From: JAWPMV01 sp039819665
Lineage (GTDB): Bacteria; Bacteroidota; Bacteroidia; J057
Length of the DNA: 64,000 bases
Assembly (NCBI GenBank): GCA_039819665.1
Contig: JBCBRM010000042.1
Coordinates: forward strand, 26,228-90,227
Reading direction: 5' to 3'
The notes beneath the pieces are model-generated. The model was given only the letters and a program-made list of their open reading frames with translations, was not told the origin of the DNA and did no database searches. A program made the translations under genes and the position numbers. Shown here piece by piece: positions 55,459 to 63,965 of the stretch (positions are counted from its first letter, which is position 1; the number at the start of each line of letters is the position of its first letter).

Positions 55459-55780
55459 GGGATTGTGTTAAACCTCTAAACAAATATACGCCTTTGGGAG
55501 TGATAAAGTATGATTATCCTGTAAAAGAATATGTATGGTGATGATATTGACCCCTCTGGCATACATTTGGCTGCGTTAGATTAAACGGAAAAGAAAAGGA
55601 ATGTTTCAAATACTATTCGTAAATTTTATCTCAGGGTATTAAATCTTAATCTGTTTGGGCTAAACGAATCTAATTATGTATTTTTCACGTTAGAGTGAGT
55701 AAGTATCCCAAATTAGCACATCACAAATCTAAACCGGTGCCCTTTAGGGCAAAGTATTGACTCAGATTTATAATAATCTT
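55459..55780. other. Divergent intergenic region
   Basis: 322 bases. TACATTTG at 55562-55569 matches the Bacteroidota -7 element on the plus strand, about 210 bases before the protease gene; the nearest TTG is only 12 bases upstream of it, so the promoter is doubtful. No gene is supported. Confidence 0.4.
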
Positions 55781-57883
55781 ATGAAGTTTAAATTTCTTGG
55801 TTTTAGTTCCATCTTAGCGGCACTACTAGTTTTTAGTTCTTATACTATTTACGAAGGTGGCGAGGAAAAATCGAAAGCTCTCTTAAAAACTATCAAGCGA
55901 AGCATGAGTCGCTTCCATTATCAACCTCAGGATATCAATGATGATTTCTCCGAAAAGGTATTCAATCACTACCTGGAGGCTCTTGATCCTTCCAAAAGAT
56001 TCCTGACGGCCTCTGACGTAGAGCAGTTAAAACAATATCAATACAAGATCGACGACGAATTGGAATCGGAAACCTTCCAGCTCTTCGACCTTTCTGTAGC
56101 CCTTTTCGAAAAAAGAAGAGAGGAAACAAAAGCCTACTATGAAGAAATCCTGGAAGAACCTTTTGACTTTAGCGTAGAGGAAAGTTTGGAAGGAGATCCG
56201 GAAAAAATGCCATATGCATCTTCCGGTGAAGAATTGAAAGAGCGGTGGCGCAAAGCATTGAAATTACAAACACTTTCTCGTCTGGTTACCGATATGGATA
56301 AGCAGGAAAAGAAGAAAGAAAGTGATAGTGGGGAGGAAGCCATGGAAATTAAACCCATGGAACTTCTAGAGGAAAATGCTCGTGCAAGAGTTTTGAAAAC
56401 GCACAATGAGTGGTTCAAACGCATGGAACAGGAAACCCTGAAAGATAAAAGAGCTGACTATATTAATGCGATTACAACTACCTATGATCCGCATACAGAA
56501 TACCTCCCTCCCAAAGACAAGCAAGCTTTTGATATCCGCATTTCCGGTAAACTGGAAGGAATCGGAGCTCAGCTAAACGAAGAAGATGGAATGATCAAAG
56601 TTGTACGTATTGTACACGGAAGTCCTTCTTTCCTCCAGGGAGATCTGGAAGTAAATGACAAAATCCTCAAGGTAGGACAAGGAGAGGAAGAGCCGGTAGA
56701 TGTTGTGAGTATGAACCTCGATGACGCCATTCAGCTGATTCGTGGAAAGAAAGGAACGGAAGTTCGCCTGACTGTTCAAAAACTGGATGGCAACGTGATT
56801 ACCATTCCTCTGGTCAGAGATGTGATCATTATCGATGAGACCTATGCCAAGTCCGCGATTCTAAAAGCAGATAACAATAAAAAGAGCGTGGGATATATCC
56901 ACCTTCCTAAATTCTATTTCGATTTAAATGATCGCTACGGTCGTCGTGCTGCAACCGATGTTTCAGCTGAGATTGCCAAATTGAAAGAGCAGAAGGTTGA
57001 TGGAATTATCCTCGACTTGAGAAATAACGGAGGAGGTTCTCTCGCAGACGTAGTTGAAATGGCAGGACTTTTCATCGAAGAAGGTCCTATCGTTCAGGTA
57101 AAATCTCGCGAAGGTAAGCCTTACATTCTGAGAGACCGCGATCCACAAGTACAATATGAAGGCAAATTGGTAGTATTGGTAAATGAATTCAGTGCTTCTG
57201 CATCTGAAATCATGGCTGCCGCCATTCAGGATTATAAAAGAGGAATCGTTGTAGGAACAACCACTTACGGAAAAGGTACTGTTCAAAGATTCGTTGACCT
57301 GGATGATCTGATCAGAGGATCTTACGAAATTAAGCCCTTGGGGGATCTGAAAATGACGACTCAAAAATTCTACCGCATAAACGGAGGTGCAACGCAGCTA
57401 CGAGGGGTTGTACCAGATATCCAGCTGCCAGATGAGTATAGCTTGTTGGATATTGGAGAAAGAGAAAATGAGTACTCTATGGCGTGGGATGAAATAGAAG
57501 CTATTCCTTTTGCTGAAGAGAGAAATGCCTTTGGCAACCTTTCTCAAATCAAGAGCAAAAGTGAAGACAGAGTATCTGCCAATCCTACCTTTCAATTGAT
57601 CCAGCAAAACGCAGAACGCCTCAAGCGTCGACAAGAGTCTGAAGATTATCCCTTGAGTTTGGAAGCTTATCGTGCGCAACGTAAGCAATTGAATGAAGAA
57701 TCTGAGAAATACAAAGGTATTTCTAAAGATATAGAAGGATTTGATGTAACTCTTCTTCAAATAGATCTGGATGCTGCTGCAGAGGACAAAGGTCGTTTGG
57801 CTCGTTTGGAAAAATGGCAGAAAGACCTCGGAAAAGATCCATATATTTATGAAGCCGTTCAAATCATCAAAAGCATGAAATGA
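55781..57883 (+). CDS. C-terminal processing (tail-specific) protease, S41 family
   Basis: 700 residues from the ATG at 55781; a TTG 24 bases upstream is in frame but would only extend the leader. The N-terminal hydrophobic segment (L-G-F-S-S-I-L-A-A-L-L-V-F) is a signal peptide or anchor. Next comes a helical N-terminal domain (F-N-H-Y-L-E-A-L-D-P-S-K-R-F), a PDZ domain (G-I-G-A-Q-L-N to V-R-L-T-V-Q-K) and the S41 catalytic domain with L-R-N-N-G-G-G-S-L, nucleophile Ser in S-A-S-A-S-E (near residue 473) and Lys in Y-G-K-G-T-V-Q (near 500). The layout matches Prc/Tsp, which trims and degrades periplasmic proteins from their C-termini. A strong terminator follows. The enzyme is predicted active. 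Confidence 0.93.
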   Translation: MKFKFLGFSSILAALLVFSSYTIYEGGEEKSKALLKTIKRSMSRFHYQPQDINDDFSEKVFNHYLEALDPSKRFLTASDVEQLKQYQYKIDDELESETFQLFDLSVALFEKRREETKAYYEEILEEPFDFSVEESLEGDPEKMPYASSGEELKERWRKALKLQTLSRLVTDMDKQEKKKESDSGEEAMEIKPMELLEENARARVLKTHNEWFKRMEQETLKDKRADYINAITTTYDPHTEYLPPKDKQAFDIRISGKLEGIGAQLNEEDGMIKVVRIVHGSPSFLQGDLEVNDKILKVGQGEEEPVDVVSMNLDDAIQLIRGKKGTEVRLTVQKLDGNVITIPLVRDVIIIDETYAKSAILKADNNKKSVGYIHLPKFYFDLNDRYGRRAATDVSAEIAKLKEQKVDGIILDLRNNGGGSLADVVEMAGLFIEEGPIVQVKSREGKPYILRDRDPQVQYEGKLVVLVNEFSASASEIMAAAIQDYKRGIVVGTTTYGKGTVQRFVDLDDLIRGSYEIKPLGDLKMTTQKFYRINGGATQLRGVVPDIQLPDEYSLLDIGERENEYSMAWDEIEAIPFAEERNAFGNLSQIKSKSEDRVSANPTFQLIQQNAERLKRRQESEDYPLSLEAYRAQRKQLNEESEKYKGISKDIEGFDVTLLQIDLDAAAEDKGRLARLEKWQKDLGKDPYIYEAVQIIKSMK

Positions 57884-57904
57884 TCAGCTTATGAAATAAA
57901 GAAA

Positions 57905-57934
57905 AGAGCTGGCTTTAAGGAGCCAGCTCTTTTT
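57905..57934 (+). terminator. Rho-independent terminator after the S41 protease gene
   Basis: A 10-bp perfect stem, AGAGCTGGCT (57905-57914) with AGCCAGCTCT (57921-57930), has a 6-base loop and a run of five T residues to 57934. Confidence 0.9.
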
Positions 57935-57972
57935 GCTATATTCTCCTATCAATCAATACAGCTGTTAACCCA

Positions 57973-60276
57973 ATGCAACGCCTGCTACTAATACTAATTC
58001 TGGCATTTCTATCTCAATCCTGCATGCTGCAGGGGACCCCAAAAACCGGAGATCAAAAACCGGGTAAAGCGGATATGTACGAAAGCTTCAATAAGCACAG
58101 AAGTTTATTGATCGTTTATGGTAGTGGGGCTGGAGAGGAAACTGAAAAGTATCGTCAGTTTGCCAATTCTCTCAAAGAAAGATTGAGTGGAGGTCGAAGG
58201 CCCTTGAAGATACTGATTCAATCGGATCAGGAATATGACTTGGAGCAGTGGAAAGAGCTCCCGGGCTTCCTTATAGGAACCCCTGAATCAAATAGCCTTC
58301 TATCCCGGTTAACTCCCTTCCTTCCTTTTCAGCAAAATGATAGCAGCTTTCAGATAAATGGACAAGAATTTGACGGTAGTAATCAGGCATATCAGCTTAG
58401 CTTTTTTCCTAATCCTGATAGCCAATGGACACCAATAACGGTTGTCTCGGGAAATACAGAAAAAGCTGTTTTACATCTCTTGAGCCAGTTAACTGGGGGA
58501 AGAAGATTCAGAATTTGGGGCAATTTGCCTTATCAGGTGTATGATGAAGGGAAGCGAATAGCATTAGGAGATTTTGATGAAGATTGGAAAGTAGATAAAG
58601 AACTAAGCTGGTATTTCGACCCACAGCCCAGTCCAGGTTTCGAATCTGCTGACATTGAGATTTTTGAACATTCCACGGGGCTAGAACTTGCAGAACTCCA
58701 AGCCATAGGTGAGAGGGTTCTGAGTGAAATTGAAAAGGTAAAAGACTTCTGGGAGGAAAAAGAGGATTTGGATAAAATTTCCCTTAATCTGTATGGAAGC
58801 CCTGAAATTATGGGTATGATGAAGGGAGAGATGAGGGCTTGTTTCCAGGATTTGGAAAAGAATGATGTGCATATTCTGGCTCACGAATATTTTCCGGGTT
58901 TGAGTACAGAGTCCCAATACCTTTGGATCTTGAGAGAAATTACGGGCGGAGAAGCCCATCCCGTTTTGCAAAGAGGACTTGCCATATACTTTTCAGAAAA
59001 CTGGCAAAGAAAAGGTCATCAATACTGGACTGCAAAACTCTTTCGTTCCGGAGACTGGCAGAACCTTGATGAACTTTTGGCTAACCATAAAAATGAATAC
59101 GCTTCCTCGATTACACAGGGAGCACTTTCTGCTAGTATGGTTGAGTTTCTATTGGAAGAATGGGGAAAAGATAGTTTTCTGGAAAACTATTCCAGCTGGA
59201 AGCCCTCAAAAAAAGAGATGAAAAATCTCAATAAAAAATGGATCAATTACCTCAGCGATCTATCCAATAGAACTGCTGATGAAAGACGAGAAATAGAACT
59301 TCCACCTTACCTGAAAGGAATGACTTTCGCTCATGAAGGCTATTCTGTTTACAATGGTTATGGATCGACCCTGGCCAGAAAATCCCTGGAAGAAATTAAA
59401 GCTCATAATGTAAATACCATTTCCATAGTACCTTATTCTGGTTTAAGGGAAACCGATGTACCCAATCCAATTAGGTTCAGTAGAGGAACAGGCGGGGAAA
59501 ACGACATCTCTGTAGTTTATGCCAGTCGGGCTGCTCAAAGCATGGGAATTAAGACCATGATGAAACCCCAAATCTGGTTTGGTGGATCTTGGCCGGGAGA
59601 CCTGGAAATGACTAATCAGGAAGACTGGAATCAATTCTTTATCTATTACCGAACCTGGATTTTGCATTATGCACTTCTGGCTGAGATTCACGAATTTGAC
59701 CTTCTCTGTATCGGAGTTGAATTTGTCAAAGCAAGCACCCAGCAACCCAAAGCTTGGGCGCAATTGGCGAAAGACTTGAAAAAGATTTTCTCCGGAAAAA
59801 TCACCTATGCCGCCAACTGGGGAGAAGAGATAGAAAAACTATCACCAGAATTAGCCGCAGAACTCGATTTCCTAGGAGTGGATTGCTACTATCCTTTAAG
59901 TGATAAAAGCTGGGCCAGTGATGAAGATTTGAAAGCTGGTTTTGAGAAAACCATGAAAAAGCTATCAAAAATTAGCAAGAAACATGGCAAACCTATGGTC
60001 TTTACGGAAGTTGGATTTCGCAGCATCCCTGAAACCTGGAAAGAACCGCATGCCGAAGCTAAAGACGACAAAGCAATAGAAGAAGACCAGGCAAGGTGTT
60101 ATAAGGTCGTACTCGAAGCCATGCGCGACCAGGATTGGCAGAAAGGAATGATTTGGTGGAAGTGGCCTTCCTATATGAATTATAGTGATCGTTCCCCTCA
60201 GAGCTTTTCTCCGGCTGGTAAGATGGCTGCTCAAGTGCTTAAGGAGTATTATGGGAAAGAAGAGATTTGGGAGTGA
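57973..60276 (+). CDS. GH113-like glycoside hydrolase lipoprotein with inactive peptidase-like middle domain
   Basis: 767 residues. The leader ends at L-S-Q-S-C, so Cys17 is a probable lipidation site. Residues 40-200 contain L-L-I-V-Y-G-S-G and F-L-I-G-T-P-E-S-N, a domain seen at the start of some larger secreted hydrolases. Residues about 230-430 look like a gluzincin-type peptidase fold (I-L-A-H-E-Y, then V-L-Q-R-G-L-A-I-Y-F), but H-E-x-x-H is missing and the usual E-G-L-A reads R-G-L-A. From about 440 a TIM-barrel glycosidase like GH113 (endo-beta-mannanase family) follows: Glu583 (G-V-E-F) and Glu679 (F-T-E-V-G-F) are the expected acid/base and nucleophile. The protein is probably on the cell surface or periplasm, acting on a polysaccharide; the specific substrate is inference. 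Confidence 0.8.
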   Translation: MQRLLLILILAFLSQSCMLQGTPKTGDQKPGKADMYESFNKHRSLLIVYGSGAGEETEKYRQFANSLKERLSGGRRPLKILIQSDQEYDLEQWKELPGFLIGTPESNSLLSRLTPFLPFQQNDSSFQINGQEFDGSNQAYQLSFFPNPDSQWTPITVVSGNTEKAVLHLLSQLTGGRRFRIWGNLPYQVYDEGKRIALGDFDEDWKVDKELSWYFDPQPSPGFESADIEIFEHSTGLELAELQAIGERVLSEIEKVKDFWEEKEDLDKISLNLYGSPEIMGMMKGEMRACFQDLEKNDVHILAHEYFPGLSTESQYLWILREITGGEAHPVLQRGLAIYFSENWQRKGHQYWTAKLFRSGDWQNLDELLANHKNEYASSITQGALSASMVEFLLEEWGKDSFLENYSSWKPSKKEMKNLNKKWINYLSDLSNRTADERREIELPPYLKGMTFAHEGYSVYNGYGSTLARKSLEEIKAHNVNTISIVPYSGLRETDVPNPIRFSRGTGGENDISVVYASRAAQSMGIKTMMKPQIWFGGSWPGDLEMTNQEDWNQFFIYYRTWILHYALLAEIHEFDLLCIGVEFVKASTQQPKAWAQLAKDLKKIFSGKITYAANWGEEIEKLSPELAAELDFLGVDCYYPLSDKSWASDEDLKAGFEKTMKKLSKISKKHGKPMVFTEVGFRSIPETWKEPHAEAKDDKAIEEDQARCYKVVLEAMRDQDWQKGMIWWKWPSYMNYSDRSPQSFSPAGKMAAQVLKEYYGKEEIWE

Positions 60277-60288
60277 GGAATTAAAACA

Positions 60289-60374
60289 CGTTGGCGTGTT
60301 TGAGTCTTGGAGTGCTTGAATTAAGTAAGCATACAAATGCCAAAACACCAACCCCTAAACACACCAACACCTTT
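60289..60374. repeat. Imperfect inverted repeat element (GTTGGTGTGTT type)
   Basis: The left arm begins CGTTGGCGTGTTTGAG near 60290, and the right arm ends ACACCAACACC near 60371, its approximate inverse, over about 86 bases between the glycosidase and MazG-like genes. Similar sequence occurs at 61563-61640 and 53158-53177. Confidence 0.5.
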
Positions 60375-60698
60375 CTAACCCCACTCCCTCCCCGCATTCA
60401 ATTCCTCTTTATCCCGATAGGCTTTTTCCAGATCGACTCCAAATCGATTTGCCAATTCCAGAAGGTAACTCAGAATATCAGCCATCTCTCCCTCGATTCC
60501 ATCTTTTTTATGCGACTTTCCCTCTTCTAAAAAGAGTTTTTTTCGTTTCCTAATGGCTTTCGCCAATTCGCCAATCTCTTCGGTGAAGAGAAGGAAAGTT
60601 TCCAGATCGCTGGTACTATCCCATCCGCGTTCTTTGCAGATTGCTGCTTGATAGGCTTGCAATTGGGGCAGGCTGGGGGATGTGGGAATTTGTGCCAT
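60375..60698 (-). CDS. MazG-like nucleotide pyrophosphohydrolase
   Basis: 107 residues from the ATG at 60698; a longer frame upstream would add an unlikely basic leader overlapping the divergent terC gene. The MazG/all-alpha NTP-PPase pattern is clear: F-T-E-E-I-G-E-L-A-K-A-I and, about 25 residues later, E-G-E-M-A-D-I-L-S-Y-L, which provide the E-E-x-x-E and E-x-x-D magnesium site. The length fits single-domain enzymes of the group, which hydrolyse canonical or damaged nucleoside triphosphates. It is divergent from terC, with 70 bases between the start codons. Cytoplasmic. Confidence 0.85.
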   Translation of the reverse strand: MAQIPTSPSLPQLQAYQAAICKERGWDSTSDLETFLLFTEEIGELAKAIRKRKKLFLEEGKSHKKDGIEGEMADILSYLLELANRFGVDLEKAYRDKEELNAGREWG

Positions 60699-60768
60699 AG
60701 GGGTTCCATTTGGAGTCTTGAAGGGAAGTCGAAAATATTTACTTTTTTTGTGGAAATAAAAAGAACAA

Positions 60769-61554
60769 ATGGAAACATCTATTTTTGGAGATCTAATGAC
60801 CCTGGCCATGCTATTGTTGCTGCAAATGGTTCTGGGTTTCGACAATCTACTCTACATTTCACTCGAGTCTAAAAATGCACCACCTGATAAACAAGCCTAT
60901 GTGCGCAAAGTAGGTATCGGATTGGCTATAGTTTTGCGTATTGTGCTTTTATTCATCCTACTGTCCGTGATTCAATATTTTCAGGAACCCATTCTTGAAT
61001 TTCATGATGGCTGGTTTGAAGGGAGCTTCAACATCCATAGTTTGATCGTTCTGCTGGGAGGAGCCTTCATCATTTATACTGCGATGAAAGAAATCTGGCA
61101 CATGATCTCATTGGAGGATCATGACGAACATACCGAAAAGAAAAGCAAATCTGTGGGCCAGGTGATCTTTATGATCATAGTTATGAACCTCGTATTCTCC
61201 TTTGATTCCATCCTGAGTGCCATGGCACTTACCGATGTTTTCTGGGTAATGGCTACGGCAATCGTATTAGGAGGACTTATGATGATCTGGCTGGCAGACA
61301 GAATATCCGCCTTTCTCCAAAAGAACAAAATGTATGAGGTACTTGGCCTCTTTATCCTTTTCCTCGTAGGCATCATGCTTACCTCTGAAGGTGGTCACCT
61401 TGCTCACATAAAGATTTTCGGCAATGAAATCACGCCTATGAGTAAAACCACTTTCTATTTCGTTCTGGTTATCCTGGTTATCACAGATGTGGTTCAGGGG
61501 CGCTATCAAAGAAAGCTGACAGCTCAACAAGCAGCGAAAAAGCAATTGAGCTAA
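60769..61554 (+). CDS. TerC family integral membrane protein
   Basis: 261 residues with seven or eight hydrophobic helices. Family marks are L-G-F-D-N-L-L-Y-I-S-L near residue 23 and M-N-L-V-F-S-F-D-S-I-L-S-A near 140, the two acidic D-N/D-S motifs thought to bind metal, plus G-G-A-F-I-I-Y-T-A-M-K-E-I. TerC-like proteins are linked to tellurite resistance and, in several bacteria, to manganese efflux or loading of exoenzymes with metal. No other ter gene is present, so a manganese-related role is more likely than tellurite resistance. The gene ends before an intergenic repeat element, convergent with lysR. Confidence 0.9.
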   Translation: METSIFGDLMTLAMLLLLQMVLGFDNLLYISLESKNAPPDKQAYVRKVGIGLAIVLRIVLLFILLSVIQYFQEPILEFHDGWFEGSFNIHSLIVLLGGAFIIYTAMKEIWHMISLEDHDEHTEKKSKSVGQVIFMIIVMNLVFSFDSILSAMALTDVFWVMATAIVLGGLMMIWLADRISAFLQKNKMYEVLGLFILFLVGIMLTSEGGHLAHIKIFGNEITPMSKTTFYFVLVILVITDVVQGRYQRKLTAQQAAKKQLS

Positions 61555-61562
61555 AGAAGAAG

Positions 61563-61640
61563 GTATTGGCGTGTTGGTGTGTTGGGGTTTGTATCTTATT
61601 GATCAAATAAGGCCAGCGCACCAACAATTCAACACGTTTT
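61563..61640. repeat. Imperfect inverted repeat element (GTGTTGGTGTGTTGG type)
   Basis: The left arm contains CGTGTTGGTGTGTTGGGGTT (61570-61589) and the right arm (about 61612-61638) reads approximately as its inverse, GCGCACCAACAATTCAACACG. It lies in the gap between convergent terC and lysR genes and shares an 18-of-20 match with 53158-53177. Confidence 0.55.
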
Positions 61641-62518
61641 CAAATCATCTTTAGAAAACTCCCCAACACCGGATTAGGATTATCCTTTTTCCAAATCACC
61701 GATAACTCTGCTTGTTGGGGAATATAGGGTATTTGGAGAAATTTGACGTTAAAGTCGAAGCCATGTTGAAGGGAAGTTGGGACTATGGCAATTCCCATTT
61801 TACTTTCTACCAGTTTGAAAATGGTATTTGCATGGATCGACTTATGAGTACTTTTGGGGGTAAAGCCTTGATCTTCGCAGATACTTAAGATTTTTTTGTA
61901 GTAGTAATTGCTATAATCGGTAGAGAAAAAGATAAAGTTCTCATTCTCCAACTGTTTCATATTGTGGAAAGTGGATTGCTTCAAAGGATGGTCTTCGGGT
62001 AATACGACCGAAAAACTATCTACGAAAATCAACTTTTTCTCCAATTCTTCCGGTACCTTATCAATGCGAACAAAACCGATATCTAGTTTCTCCCTTTGCA
62101 CCTGCTCTAGTTGAATATGTACAGACAATTCTTCCAGGATACTTCCAATTTTGGGGAAAGCAGTATTCAATTTCAGTAATAAATCCGGAATCACATTTTG
62201 CATAGCTGAGCCCACAAAGCCTATCCGCAATTCTCCTTCTTCGCCTATCTCTATCCTTTTTAGTTGAGCCTGAATACTTTCTAATCGGTCAAAAATTAAT
62301 TTTGCCTCTTGCTGAAAGTAATAACCAGCCGCAGTGAGTTGGACCTTCCGCTGACTGCGTTCAAACAGTTTTACCCCTAGAACTTCTTCTAACTGCCTCA
62401 CTTGCCGACTCAAGCCGGGTTGAGAAATATAAAGCCTTTCTGCTGCCTTTCGAAAATGTAATTCCTCTGCTACTGTCAGAAAATACTTAAGATGTCTCAA
62501 TTCATATTGATAACCCAT
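61640..62518 (-). CDS. LysR family transcriptional regulator
   Basis: 292 residues, of typical family length. The N-terminal winged helix-turn-helix is complete: L-R-H-L-K-Y-F-L-T-V-A-E-E-L-H-F, A-A-E-R-L-Y-I-S-Q-P-G-L-S-R-Q-V and L-F-E-R-S. The C-terminal effector domain has two alpha/beta halves (L-R-I-G-F-V-G-S-A, F-S-V-V-L-P-E-D-H-P-L). Only 91 bases separate its start from the divergent histidine ammonia-lyase gene, and they contain a 13-nt palindrome at 62553-62565. Control of that gene, with urocanate or histidine as a possible effector, is a reasonable guess from position only. Confidence 0.92.
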   Translation of the reverse strand: MGYQYELRHLKYFLTVAEELHFRKAAERLYISQPGLSRQVRQLEEVLGVKLFERSQRKVQLTAAGYYFQQEAKLIFDRLESIQAQLKRIEIGEEGELRIGFVGSAMQNVIPDLLLKLNTAFPKIGSILEELSVHIQLEQVQREKLDIGFVRIDKVPEELEKKLIFVDSFSVVLPEDHPLKQSTFHNMKQLENENFIFFSTDYSNYYYKKILSICEDQGFTPKSTHKSIHANTIFKLVESKMGIAIVPTSLQHGFDFNVKFLQIPYIPQQAELSVIWKKDNPNPVLGSFLKMI

Positions 62519-62552
62519 GGTTATTAGTTATTGATATAAATGGTCTTGGTAA

Positions 62553-62565
62553 GTATCAATGATAC
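62553..62565. promoter_or_regulatory. Candidate LysR-type binding site
   Basis: GTATCAATGATAC is a perfect palindrome around a central A, placed between the divergent lysR and hutH starts, 45 bases before the hutH ATG. Position and symmetry suit a LysR-regulator site. Confidence 0.45.
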
Positions 62566-62609
62566 GAATAATTTTAAAGAATCAATCACCCATTTACCTC
62601 AAAATCTAA

Positions 62610-63965
62610 ATGGAAAAGAAGGCTTTTCATTATGGTGAAGACCATTTGACTGTAAACCTTGCCCTGAATCTTCTGAATGGACAGACTCGAGGACAGATTT
62701 CCAAACATGTCCGAACTTCTATTGAATACTGCAGCCAACTCGTTCATAAAATAGCCGAAGGGGAGGACGCGGTTTACGGAATAAATACAGGCTTTGGTCC
62801 ACTTTGTACTGTGGTCGTTTCTTCAGAGGAAACTCGTGCCCTTCAGGAGAAACTCCTCAAAAGTCATGCAGTGGGTGTAGGCAATCCCATATCACCGGAT
62901 ATTTCTCGGCTAATGCTGATTCTTAAAGTTCATGCATTGGCGAAAGGACACTCAGGGATCCGGATGGAAACCATAAAGCGAATTTTATGGATGATTGATG
63001 AAGAGATTTCTCCTTGGGTTCCAAGTCAGGGTTCTGTGGGAGCTTCCGGGGATTTAGCTCCTTTGGCGCATTTATTTTTACCATTGATTGGATTGGGAAA
63101 GCTTTGGTGGAAAGGAGAAATCTATAAAAGTGCAGACCTTCTGCAAAAATTTAACCTTGAGAAACTAAAGCTGGGACCTAAGGAAGGACTAGCCCTGATT
63201 AACGGTACTCAATTCATCGCTGCCCATGCAGTTTTGGTAGTTGAAAAATTCAGGAGCTGCCTGGAACACGCAGACCTCATTGGTGCTATGATGCTGGAAG
63301 GATTACAGGGGTCAGGGGCACCTTTTGCTTCCGAACTCCACAAACTACGGCCCTACAAAGGGAGCCAGTACGTCGCCCAAAGAATCTCTTATTACTTACA
63401 AGGCTCTGAAATACTGGAATCTCACCTCGATTGTGAAAGGGTGCAAGATCCGTATTCTTTGCGTTGTATGCCACAAGTCCATGGAGCTTCGAGAAATGCG
63501 TATATGCACCTCGAAGAAATGCTTGAGGTGGAAATGAATTCGGTAACGGATAACCCCCTCATTTTTGAAGATGGGCATAGCATAAGTGGAGGAAACTTTC
63601 ACGGCCAACCTTTGGCATTGCCATTAGATTACGCTTGTCTGGCAGCTGCAGAACTTGGCAATATCTCTGATAGAAGAAGCTACCTTTCTTTGACAGGAGT
63701 TTATCCTCCCGTTCCCAAACTTTTGATGAAAAATATAGGCTCCAATTCGGGTTTTATGATTCATCAATATACTTCTGCGGCTTTGGTAAGTGAAAATAAA
63801 TCCCTATGCTTCCCTGCCAGCGCAGATAGCGTACCTACTTCCTTGGGACAGGAAGATCATGTAAGTATGGGCTCTATCAGTGGGAGAAAGACCTTGCAGG
63901 TTCTTGAAAATGTAGAGAAAATACTGGCCATTGAATTGCTCCTGGCAGCACCGGACTGGATTTAA
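62610..63965 (+). CDS. hutH: Histidine ammonia-lyase, frame interrupted near the C-terminus
   Basis: 451 residues in this frame, about 50 short of usual. The catalytic Y-G-I-N-T-G-F-G is near residue 53, and the MIO prosthetic group forms from Ala145-Ser146-Gly147 in G-S-V-G-A-S-G-D-L-A-P. Other conserved parts include N-G-T-Q, V-Q-D-P-Y-S-L-R-C-M-P-Q and S-L-G-Q-E-D-H-V-S-M-G. The enzyme converts histidine to urocanate, the first step of the Hut pathway. After L-L-L-A-A-P-D-W-I comes a stop at 63963-63965, but the family continues as L-L-A-A-Q-G-L-D-F-R-R-P-L: G-L-D-L-R is encoded in the next frame (from 63953), and G-P-L in the third. So there appear to be two single-base losses, either real mutations or sequence errors. 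Being annotated as hutH rather than tyrosine/phenylalanine lyase is by family resemblance. Confidence 0.88.
   Translation: MEKKAFHYGEDHLTVNLALNLLNGQTRGQISKHVRTSIEYCSQLVHKIAEGEDAVYGINTGFGPLCTVVVSSEETRALQEKLLKSHAVGVGNPISPDISRLMLILKVHALAKGHSGIRMETIKRILWMIDEEISPWVPSQGSVGASGDLAPLAHLFLPLIGLGKLWWKGEIYKSADLLQKFNLEKLKLGPKEGLALINGTQFIAAHAVLVVEKFRSCLEHADLIGAMMLEGLQGSGAPFASELHKLRPYKGSQYVAQRISYYLQGSEILESHLDCERVQDPYSLRCMPQVHGASRNAYMHLEEMLEVEMNSVTDNPLIFEDGHSISGGNFHGQPLALPLDYACLAAAELGNISDRRSYLSLTGVYPPVPKLLMKNIGSNSGFMIHQYTSAALVSENKSLCFPASADSVPTSLGQEDHVSMGSISGRKTLQVLENVEKILAIELLLAAPDWI

Noticed and set aside
60699..60845. Longer N-terminus for the MazG-like protein
   Set aside because: It would overlap the terC coding region and add a non-conserved basic stretch of 49 residues.
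60769..61554. Tellurite resistance cluster
   Set aside because: Only terC is present; none of terA, terB, terD, terE or terZ is seen.
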